A stretch of DNA of 23,360 nucleotides from an uncultured Flavobacteriaceae bacterium (GTDB lineage Bacteria; Bacteroidota; Bacteroidia; Flavobacteriales; Flavobacteriaceae). How positions within the stretch are numbered: the first letter of the stretch is position 1; each line of letters begins with the position of its first letter. The DNA lies in NCBI GenBank assembly GCA_938018045.1, contig CALIIP010000087.1:1-23360 (forward strand). Reading direction: 5' to 3'. Positions 7,886-14,141 of the stretch are shown here, piece by piece. Below the pieces are notes generated by a model. It was not told the origin of the DNA. It did no database searches and was given only the letters and a program-made list of their open reading frames with translations. The position numbers and the translations under genes were made by a program.

Positions 7886-9196
7886 TTAGTATTTTTTATA
7901 ATTATTGATTTTAACGTTTGTTGCTTTTAAATCGTGCATTAAATTATAGAGTCCGAAAAAGGTTCTATTAATATAAATGAAGTGTTTTGAACCTCTATTT
8001 CCATTCATGTTTCTTATCTCATTACTTTTTGCATATTTCTGACCTAATTCTCCAATTCTGTCAAAGAAAGCAGTATCAGAGAAGTCAAATTCTTCAGAAT
8101 GAAATGGCAAAGTAAATAACGATAACATTTCGTGAAATAATTCTTTAAAAAAGACATATTCTTCTTTTGTATCAGTTGGTTTTAAGATTTCTAACTCATA
8201 TAATTTTTCTTCAAAGAACTTAGGATCTGTAATCGTTTCTTTCTTTGCTAATTCAAAATAGGGGTTATAGAAATCATCTGGAACCTCTTTCATACAGCCA
8301 AAATCAATAACTATTAATTCATTGTTTTTTGAAACTAATAAATTTCCAGGATGAGGATCTGCATGTACTTTTCTTAAAACATGTATTTGATACATATAGA
8401 AATCCCATAATGCTTGTCCGAGTTTATTTGCTATTTTTTTATCAGTATTTTTAGCAGTGAATTCAGATAAATGTTGACCATTCATCCAATTCATTGTTAA
8501 AATTCTATCAGAAGAGAATTCAGGATAATAAGTTGGAAAATTTAAGTTATTAATTTTCGAGCATGATTCTGATATTTCTTGGCTTTGTGCTAACTCTAAA
8601 ACATAATCTGTTTCTTCGTTTAGTTTATTTTCTACTTCTTTAAAATATTCGTCAGAACCTTCACCTTTTATATTAAACATTTTCATCGCAATAGGTTTCA
8701 CCATTGCTAAATCTGATGATATACTTTCAGCAACTCCAGGATATTGAATTTTCACTGCTAATTCAATACCGTTTTTTGTGGCTTTATGCACTTGACCAAT
8801 ACTTGCTCCGCTTACAGCATTTAAATCAAAGGTGTCAAACAAATCATTTGGACTTTTACCAAAGTACTTTTTAAAAGTTTTTGTTACTAATGGCGCAGAC
8901 AATGGTGGAACAGAAAATTGAGATAACGAAAACTTTTCTACATAAGCCTTTGGTAAGATGTTTTTTTCCATACTCAACATTTGCGCTACTTTTAGAGCAC
9001 TACCTTTGAGTTTTTTTAATCCATCATAAATATCTTCAGCATTGTCTTCATTTAGTTTTGCTTTTGCTTCTTCTTCAGTTTTCACCATTTTATTACCATA
9101 ATACTTAAGGTAATTTACTCCAACTTTTGCTCCAGTTTGGACCAGTTTAGATGCTCTTTGAATTTTTGATGTTGGTATTTTATCTATTGTCTTCAT
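7886..9196 (-). CDS. ABC1/UbiB/COQ8-like atypical kinase
   Basis: 436-residue ABC1 (AarF/UbiB/ADCK) family protein. Motifs: KVAQ at 69-72 (the family KxGQ signature with Ala for Gly), SGASIGQVHKA at 129-139 (counterpart of the Ala-rich nucleotide loop), Lys149 in AVKIQYP, the EETDY pair at 194-198, HADPHPGN at 278-285 with catalytic Asp280 and Asn285, and DFG at 298-300. No clear membrane segments. Family members are ATPases or kinases that support isoprenoid-quinone biosynthesis and, in plastids, photo-oxidative stress tolerance. Flavobacteria make menaquinone rather than ubiquinone, so a classical UbiB role is unlikely. Second gene of the operon, overlapping the TetR stop by one base (TAATG). 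Confidence 0.92.
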   Translation of the reverse strand: MKTIDKIPTSKIQRASKLVQTGAKVGVNYLKYYGNKMVKTEEEAKAKLNEDNAEDIYDGLKKLKGSALKVAQMLSMEKNILPKAYVEKFSLSQFSVPPLSAPLVTKTFKKYFGKSPNDLFDTFDLNAVSGASIGQVHKATKNGIELAVKIQYPGVAESISSDLAMVKPIAMKMFNIKGEGSDEYFKEVENKLNEETDYVLELAQSQEISESCSKINNLNFPTYYPEFSSDRILTMNWMNGQHLSEFTAKNTDKKIANKLGQALWDFYMYQIHVLRKVHADPHPGNLLVSKNNELIVIDFGCMKEVPDDFYNPYFELAKKETITDPKFFEEKLYELEILKPTDTKEEYVFFKELFHEMLSLFTLPFHSEEFDFSDTAFFDRIGELGQKYAKSNEIRNMNGNRGSKHFIYINRTFFGLYNLMHDLKATNVKINNYKKY

Positions 9197-9846
9197 TATT
9201 TCATCATTTTTTCTTTATACAAAAATTTCCCTAAGTCAATTATACTTTTAATAGGTTGTACGCTTATTAAATCAAAACTTGTATTTATACATTTCTCTAT
9301 AAATATATCTGTTTTTTCAAATTCAGAAGAAGTGTCATCTAGCCAGAATTTTATTGTTACAATTAACTGTATCCAAGCACCTTCTTTTAAAGATTTCATT
9401 TGAATATCTTCAAGGTGTTTTTGTTTGAAATCTATTGTCTCAATTTCTAAAGTATCGATATAATTTGCAAAAATATTTTTAAGTTCTTTTAAAGGCTTAA
9501 GAAATTTTAAACTAACCTTGTTTTTTAAAGCATAAGTAACATAACTTCTATTTGCGCTTAATAATTCAAAAAAAGTAAAGTAAAAACTTAATAATTTGTT
9601 TCGAGAGTCATATGTAAGATAGTCATCACTATTTTCTAATAAACTAATAGTTTGCTCAAAAAATGATTCTAATATAGATTGCTCAATAGCCTCGAAATTA
9701 CTAAAATATTTAAAGAAATCTTCTTCTTTGAAATTATTTTCTTCAGCAAAACTATAGACAGAGTCTGGGTTTTCATTATGTTCCAAAACATATTCTACAT
9801 ACATATCTATGAAGTCATTCTCTTTTAAGTTTTTCTTTTTCGCCAT
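9196..9846 (-). CDS. TetR-like transcriptional regulator
   Basis: 216 residues with the start used here. The N-terminal 55 residues show a TetR-type three-helix DNA-binding layout (DFIDMYVEYVLEHNENPDSVYSFAEENNFKEEDFFKYFSNFEAIEQSILESF), including the YF-S-EAI segment typical at helix 4. The remainder is an all-helical effector/dimer domain. The frame stays open to an ATG at 9909, but that start would put coding sequence through the 33-bp palindrome. The ATG at 9846 gives a normal N-terminus (MAKKKNLKENDF), so I prefer it. First gene of the photolyase operon and probably an autorepressor at the upstream palindrome. Ligand unknown. The domain is divergent but the family call is likely. Confidence 0.8.
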   Translation of the reverse strand: MAKKKNLKENDFIDMYVEYVLEHNENPDSVYSFAEENNFKEEDFFKYFSNFEAIEQSILESFFEQTISLLENSDDYLTYDSRNKLLSFYFTFFELLSANRSYVTYALKNKVSLKFLKPLKELKNIFANYIDTLEIETIDFKQKHLEDIQMKSLKEGAWIQLIVTIKFWLDDTSSEFEKTDIFIEKCINTSFDLISVQPIKSIIDLGKFLYKEKMMK

Positions 9847-9889
9847 TATTCTTAATTTATTAAGGGTGTAAAGATAGTGATTATATTTT

Positions 9890-9922
9890 TTGTTTAACTT
9901 TTTATTCAAAAAAGTTAAACAA
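9890..9922. promoter_or_regulatory. Palindromic operator between the TetR operon and CIA30
   Basis: TTGTTTAACTTTTT (9890-9903) and its exact reverse complement AAAAAGTTAAACAA (9909-9922) flank five bases (ATTCA), giving a 33-bp dyad with 14-bp perfect arms. It lies 44 bp upstream of the chosen TetR ATG and just upstream of the divergent CIA30 -7 element. Size and symmetry suit a TetR-family dimer (or pair of dimers). It could also form an RNA hairpin, but it has no coding gene pointing into it, so a terminator role is unlikely. The TetR match is inferred from proximity. Confidence 0.6.
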
Positions 9923-9927
9923 TTTTG

Positions 9928-9935
9928 TATATTTG
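9928..9935 (+). promoter_or_regulatory. -7 promoter element of CIA30
   Basis: TATATTTG at 9928-9935 matches the Bacteroidota TAnnTTTG element. Transcription would begin near 9941, about 20 bases before the ATG at 9962. The expected -33 TTG position falls inside the palindrome (TTC at 9905-9907, one mismatch). A repressor bound there would therefore cover this promoter as well as the region driving the TetR operon. Confidence 0.5.
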
Positions 9936-9961
9936 TAATATAAAATACTAAATATCTTGAT

Positions 9962-10492
9962 ATGAAAGGCCTAATTTATACATTATTATTCATGAGTCAA
10001 TTGCAGCAACCGCAAACAATATTTGATTTCAATTCGGCACAGAATATTAATTCGTGGAGAATTGTAAATGACGATGTAATGGGAGGAAGATCTAGTTCTA
10101 TGTTGTCATTGATAAACAAAAAAGGGGTTTTTAAAGGCAAAGTATCATTAGAGAATAATGGCGGTTTTGCAATGACACAATTAGATTCTAAAATCAATAA
10201 TATAAAAAATTACAAAAAAATAGTTTTGAAAATTAAAGGAGATGGGAAAACATATCAATTTAGAATAAAAGAGAAGCGATTTAATATGTATTCATATACT
10301 CAAAACTTTAAGACTTCAGGAAAAGAAGAAGAAATTGTTCTGTACCTAAAAGATTTCAAGCCACAATTTAGAGGTAGAAAACTTGATATGCCAAACTTTG
10401 GAAAAGATATCATTGAGCAAGTTGCAATTCTTATTGGAGATGGTAAGAACGAAGAATTTGAAATCCAAATCAATACGATAACTCTAAAATAA
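9962..10492 (+). CDS. CIA30 family protein
   Basis: 176-residue protein resembling the CIA30 domain (galactose-binding-like beta sandwich) named after complex I intermediate-associated protein 30. Family hallmark: WRIVNDDVMGGRSSSM (32-47), followed by GVFKGKVSLENNGGFAMTQL (55-74) and the QFRGRKL block near residue 136. The first ten residues are weakly hydrophobic, but there is no convincing cleavage site, so location is uncertain. The bacterial function is unknown; the mitochondrial namesake assists complex I assembly. It is transcribed divergently from the TetR/photolyase operon across a 115-bp region containing the palindrome, so joint control is plausible. A strong hairpin follows its stop. 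Confidence 0.85.
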   Translation: MKGLIYTLLFMSQLQQPQTIFDFNSAQNINSWRIVNDDVMGGRSSSMLSLINKKGVFKGKVSLENNGGFAMTQLDSKINNIKNYKKIVLKIKGDGKTYQFRIKEKRFNMYSYTQNFKTSGKEEEIVLYLKDFKPQFRGRKLDMPNFGKDIIEQVAILIGDGKNEEFEIQINTITLK

Positions 10493-10495
10493 AAA

Positions 10496-10527
10496 AAAAC
10501 TTGATAATCAATTGATTATCAAGTTTT
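10496..10527. terminator. Bidirectional terminator between CIA30 and tRNA-Pro
   Basis: A perfect 32-bp palindrome centred at 10511/10512 with core CTTGATAATCAATTGATTATCAAG-like symmetry (positions 10500-10523), bounded by AAAA on the left and TTTT on the right. It sits 4 bases after the CIA30 stop and 2 bases beyond the tRNA 3' end, so it can stop transcripts from both sides. A-tract and T-tract flanks support intrinsic termination. Confidence 0.75.
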
Positions 10528-10528
10528 G

Positions 10529-10603
10529 TCGGGGTGGCAGGATTCGAACCTGCGACCTCCTCGTCCCAAACGAGGCGCGATGACCGGGCTACGCTACACC
10601 CCG
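10529..10603 (-). tRNA. tRNA-Pro (anticodon TGG)
   Basis: On the minus strand the cloverleaf begins CGGGGTG and ends CACCCCG (7-bp acceptor stem), followed by discriminator A at 10529. The anticodon arm is CCTCG-TTTGGGA-CGAGG, giving anticodon TGG, which reads CCN proline codons. The T-arm is GCAGG-TTCGAAT-CCTGC and the D-arm contains AGCGTAGCCCGGTCATCGC. CCA is not encoded, so it is added after transcription. A terminator palindrome follows directly. Confidence 0.97.
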
Positions 10604-10618
10604 AAGTTTTTCGGACTG

Positions 10619-10626
10619 CAAATATA
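10619..10626 (-). promoter_or_regulatory. -7 promoter element of tRNA-Pro
   Basis: TATATTTG on the minus strand (10626-10619) matches TAnnTTTG. Its spacing, 15 bases before the mature tRNA 5' end at 10603, is right for a short 5' leader. No clear -33 TTG was found. Its presence indicates the tRNA is transcribed on its own and not as readthrough from the haloperoxidase gene upstream. Confidence 0.5.
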
Positions 10627-10670
10627 TAATTTAATATTTATTTGCCTAGTGATTATTAAATAAATAACGT

Positions 10671-12950
10671 TTAGTTTTTTATAATCTTTTGAAGTAATAT
10701 TTTTTCATTAGAATCATTAATGATTTCAAAGATATAAATACCGGCTGAAAGTTCTGATAAATTAACTTCTGCATTATAGTCTTGAATTTCAATTCTTTTT
10801 TGAATAATAGTTGCACCAGTAATATTATAGATAGTGATATTTACACTACTTTCATCTGTGATATAAAATCTTAAAATATCATTTATTGGATTTGGATAAA
10901 TTGTAACTGCAAAATCTAAATCCTCTCCATTACAATCTTCATCAATTGAGTTACCTGAAATTTCTGTTCCATTAGGATAAACAGAACTATTATTATCATC
11001 ACAATCTTCAAACGAATAATAGCCGTCACCATCATTATCTGAATAGAAATACTCTTTTGCAAAATTAAAAGCGTCTACACCAATTTTTTCACCAATGATT
11101 CTTCCAGGAATGTCATCTGCTGGAGGATGTATTCCTCCCCAAATTCTTGACAAACTACATTGATCAGAAGCATCTCTATAAGTTGCCCATTGCAGCACTA
11201 AACTTTCACTAGGACCTTCTTCAAATACTAAAAATTCATTCTGATTGGCATCAAAAGTTCCCATCCCTCCAGGAAAAAAAGCATCACCAGTTAATAGTGT
11301 CATAACTTCTGCAGCTGCTCTTGAAAAAGTTGAATGTCCAGAAACATAACCAGCAAATGGCGGTGTAACAAAAGATGCACGTTGATACGGCATCCAATTT
11401 TCTGCTAAAATCCAATCGACACCAGAAATATCTGTGTCAGGATTGATAATAAAATTTGGTCCTTTCCAAGCATACAACTTTATTTTTCCAACATGTTCAT
11501 CATTTGTACCAGCAAGTACATCACCCATTTCAACAACTTCAATATAATTTGGAATTAAAGGTATTCCTTCTGGATGATAATTAGATAAGTTTGAATCTGT
11601 ACTTTGACCTTGGTCTGCCATATATCTTATTGCAGAAACAGGTCTTATATAGTCATAATAACCTTTTATTCCCCAAGATGAAATCGCAACATCATGAAGT
11701 GTTCCAGCCATTGTTATATATGATTTTACATCCCATTCCAATTCTGATAATTCATCACCTTTTCCGTTAAATTTTTTAATTAATGATGGATGATCATTCA
11801 CATAGTTTAAAAGTGTAAACCAATGTCCTGGAGGGGTTTCAGAATCGGGACCATCTGCCCAAAATTCAGCCAAAACCCTTGCATAATCTGCTCGTTTTAC
11901 CATTTGTGGTATATATGGATTTCCAGTTGTTGGATTCAATTCATGCCCAATACTTGCATCTCCACCATTCTCAATATCATAAAATGCTTTGTACTCTTCA
12001 AAAGTTTCAGGAAAATCTTGAACATTTCCAATAGTTGCTGGAGAAATATCAATCATGGTTTCGTCTTGAGGATCAAGATGAGAAGACCAAGCAGAAACCA
12101 GTGCAAACCCCCATTTATATGGGTCATCAATTCCTGAAAGGTTTGTGTCATTTTGTATATAAGGAGGCGTTCCAATATCTTGATATAACCAATAATCAAA
12201 CCCGTTTACATTATTAATTGTCGCATCATCGCTATTCAAAGAAAACGGTACAACTTGTCCCCATTCTGGACTTAAAAATTCTGGAGTATTTAGTGGGATA
12301 GGGTTTCCACTTTGGTCAATAAAAACATCTAAAGTTAAAGGTTGCCAACGATTTGGATCTATTATGTTTGGATTTCCAGGAAGATCTATAATCAATGATG
12401 GGTTTATAGGTTGATAAGATATGTTTTCATATAAATTCTGCTCATTTGCACCGTCTTGAAATCCAAATTGAATAAGTTGATCTGCTATATAATTACCTAG
12501 AGCAGCTGCAGATCCGCCAGAATAATCTGTCGATATAAAGTCTTTGTCGCCGTTAACACTTATGAAAAAATCATCATATATGTTTTGTAGTTCTAATGTA
12601 TTTGGTGAAAATTTAAAACGATGACTTAGCAATCTATATGTAGCGTAATTCATTGCTTCTTCTTGCGCACCTTGTACGTTTGATGGTGTTAATATCCCAT
12701 CAAAATCACATGTGTAATCTCCAATTGTATTTCCTAAGAAGAATGGTCTTGCTTCTGTGTCATAAACTGCCCAAGTGTCATACATAGCAACAGATATATG
12801 AAATAAATTTCTTGCATGTACCGTTGGTCTTGCAAAATCTTTTCTGATAGATTCTAATAAAATTTCATTCCATTGCCTTGCAACAGAGTGTTGAGCAAAA
12901 GACAAAATTGAAAATAGAACAAGAAATAAGGAAAGTAATTGTTTCTTCAT
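10671..12950 (-). CDS. Exported vanadium-dependent haloperoxidase-like protein with T9SS tail
   Basis: 759 residues. An N-terminal signal peptide (MKKQLLSLFLVLFSILSFAQ) leads into an all-helical vanadium haloperoxidase/PAP2-type domain (about 25-635). Its three anion-binding motifs are present: K-x6-RP (Lys429, Arg436, Pro437), SGH (Ser537-Gly538-His539) and SRxxxGxH (Arg602, His608). These would hold vanadate for hydrogen peroxide-driven halide oxidation, or phosphate in a phosphatase. A MopE-like acidic metal-binding segment follows (DNDGDGYYSFEDCDDNNSS, 638-656, then IDEDCNGED). The end is a T9SS type A sorting domain opening YPNP (685-688) and finishing KILLQKIIKN. Expected on the cell surface or released. 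Halide specificity cannot be read from the sequence. Monocistronic. Confidence 0.9.
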   Translation of the reverse strand: MKKQLLSLFLVLFSILSFAQHSVARQWNEILLESIRKDFARPTVHARNLFHISVAMYDTWAVYDTEARPFFLGNTIGDYTCDFDGILTPSNVQGAQEEAMNYATYRLLSHRFKFSPNTLELQNIYDDFFISVNGDKDFISTDYSGGSAAALGNYIADQLIQFGFQDGANEQNLYENISYQPINPSLIIDLPGNPNIIDPNRWQPLTLDVFIDQSGNPIPLNTPEFLSPEWGQVVPFSLNSDDATINNVNGFDYWLYQDIGTPPYIQNDTNLSGIDDPYKWGFALVSAWSSHLDPQDETMIDISPATIGNVQDFPETFEEYKAFYDIENGGDASIGHELNPTTGNPYIPQMVKRADYARVLAEFWADGPDSETPPGHWFTLLNYVNDHPSLIKKFNGKGDELSELEWDVKSYITMAGTLHDVAISSWGIKGYYDYIRPVSAIRYMADQGQSTDSNLSNYHPEGIPLIPNYIEVVEMGDVLAGTNDEHVGKIKLYAWKGPNFIINPDTDISGVDWILAENWMPYQRASFVTPPFAGYVSGHSTFSRAAAEVMTLLTGDAFFPGGMGTFDANQNEFLVFEEGPSESLVLQWATYRDASDQCSLSRIWGGIHPPADDIPGRIIGEKIGVDAFNFAKEYFYSDNDGDGYYSFEDCDDNNSSVYPNGTEISGNSIDEDCNGEDLDFAVTIYPNPINDILRFYITDESSVNITIYNITGATIIQKRIEIQDYNAEVNLSELSAGIYIFEIINDSNEKILLQKIIKN

Positions 12951-12975
12951 ATGTTTTGAACTAAAATGATAATTG

Positions 12976-12983
12976 CAAAGGTA
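12976..12983 (-). promoter_or_regulatory. -7 promoter element of the haloperoxidase-like gene
   Basis: TACCTTTG on the minus strand (12983-12976) matches TAnnTTTG, 25 bases before the ATG at 12950. No convincing TTG lies 19-21 bp upstream. The 178-bp divergent gap to trxB shows no other gene or strong hairpin. Confidence 0.45.
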
Positions 12984-13099
12984 CTATTTTTGTGTTTGTA
13001 ATCATAAGTTTTTTTTTCGACTAAAAATCAGATTTATACTATTGATGTTTGTATTGTTAAAATTTATGAACATTTATAATTACTGCAATTAAAAAACTA

Positions 13100-13107
13100 T
13101 ATTTTTG
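13100..13107 (+). promoter_or_regulatory. -7 promoter element of trxB
   Basis: TATTTTTG at 13100-13107 fits TAnnTTTG, 21 bases before the trxB ATG at 13129, implying a short leader starting near 13113. A clear -33 TTG is not visible at the expected spacing. Confidence 0.45.
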
Positions 13108-13128
13108 TAGTGTAATAAAAAGAAAATT

Positions 13129-14076
13129 ATGGCAAAAAATATTGAAAGAATAAAATGTTTAATTATTGGTTCTGGTCCTGCAGGTTATTCTGCAGCAATC
13201 TATGCAGCTCGTGCAGATTTAAAGCCAATAATGTATACAGGAATGCAAATGGGAGGTCAATTAACTACAACTACTGAAGTTGATAATTATCCTGGATATC
13301 CAAAAGGAACAGATGGTACAATGATGATGGAAGATTTCAAAAATCAAGCAGAACGTTTTGGAACCGAAGTGAGATTTGGAATGGTTACTAAAGTTGACTT
13401 TAGTGATGAAGTTGGAGGAATTCATAAAGTTATTGTTGATGAAACTATTGAAATTGAAGCCGAAACAGTTATTATTTCAACAGGTGCAACTGCTAAATAT
13501 TTAGGTCTTGAAAGTGAGCAACGTTTAATTGGAGGAGGAGTTTCGGCATGTGCTACTTGCGATGGTTTTTTCTATAAAGGTCATGATGTAGTTGTAGTCG
13601 GAGCAGGAGATACAGCTGCAGAAGAAGCAACTTATTTAGCAAACATTTGTAAGAATGTTACGATTTTAGTTCGTAAAGATTTTATGCGTGCTTCTAAAGC
13701 GATGCAGCATAGAGTTAATAAGACTAAAAATATTACAGTAATGTACAATACTGAATTAGATGAGGTTATTGGCGACAATGTTGTTGACGGAGTAAGAGTT
13801 GTAAATAATCAAACAAAAGAGAAAACTGAAATTCCAGTAATGGGAGTTTTTATAGCAATTGGTCACAAACCAAATACTGATATATTTAAAGGGATTTTAG
13901 ATATGGATGAAGTAGGTTATTTGATTACTAAAGGAAAATCTACAAAAACAAATTTACCTGGAGTTTTTGCTGCTGGAGATGTACAAGATAAAGAATATAG
14001 ACAAGCCGTTACAGCTGCAGGAACTGGTTGTATGGCGGCGTTAGATTCTGAACGTTATTTAGGGGCTTTAGAATAG
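13129..14076 (+). CDS. trxB: Thioredoxin-disulfide reductase
   Basis: FAD-dependent enzyme that reduces thioredoxin with NADPH in the cytoplasm. 315 residues, normal for the low-molecular-weight bacterial type. The FAD motif GSGPAGYSAAIYAARA is at 14-29. The redox-active CATC (Cys141, Cys144) sits in SACATCDGFF between the two halves of the NADPH domain, which carries GAGDTAAEEA (158-167). The C-terminal FAD segment is GVFAAGDVQDKEYRQAVTAAGTGCMAAL. It stands alone between its own promoter and a strong terminator, and supports general thiol homeostasis. Nothing unusual. Confidence 0.97.
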   Translation: MAKNIERIKCLIIGSGPAGYSAAIYAARADLKPIMYTGMQMGGQLTTTTEVDNYPGYPKGTDGTMMMEDFKNQAERFGTEVRFGMVTKVDFSDEVGGIHKVIVDETIEIEAETVIISTGATAKYLGLESEQRLIGGGVSACATCDGFFYKGHDVVVVGAGDTAAEEATYLANICKNVTILVRKDFMRASKAMQHRVNKTKNITVMYNTELDEVIGDNVVDGVRVVNNQTKEKTEIPVMGVFIAIGHKPNTDIFKGILDMDEVGYLITKGKSTKTNLPGVFAAGDVQDKEYRQAVTAAGTGCMAALDSERYLGALE

Positions 14077-14095
14077 AAAAAACAAATTCCACATT

Positions 14096-14123
14096 AAAAA
14101 ATCCCGCAATTGCGGGATTTTTT
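14096..14123. terminator. Bidirectional terminator between trxB and the M2 peptidase gene
   Basis: TCCCGCAA (14102-14109) and TTGCGGGA (14110-14117) form a GC-rich inverted repeat bounded by six A on the left and T-run on the right (14118-14124). It is 19 bases after the trxB stop and 18 bases from the stop of the convergent peptidase gene, so it serves both directions. Confidence 0.85.
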
Positions 14124-14141
14124 TGTTAATCAATTGTTTAT

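Noticed and set aside
9847..9909. Upstream ATG extending the TetR-like protein by 21 residues
   Set aside because: The extension runs through the palindrome and upstream region, and is Lys/Asn/Tyr-rich with no TetR-like character. The ATG at 9846 gives a normal TetR N-terminus.
10496..10527. 32-bp perfect palindrome considered as an operator
   Set aside because: It lies between convergent gene ends, 4 bp past the CIA30 stop and 2 bp past the tRNA, with A and T tracts, so a bidirectional terminator is the simpler explanation.
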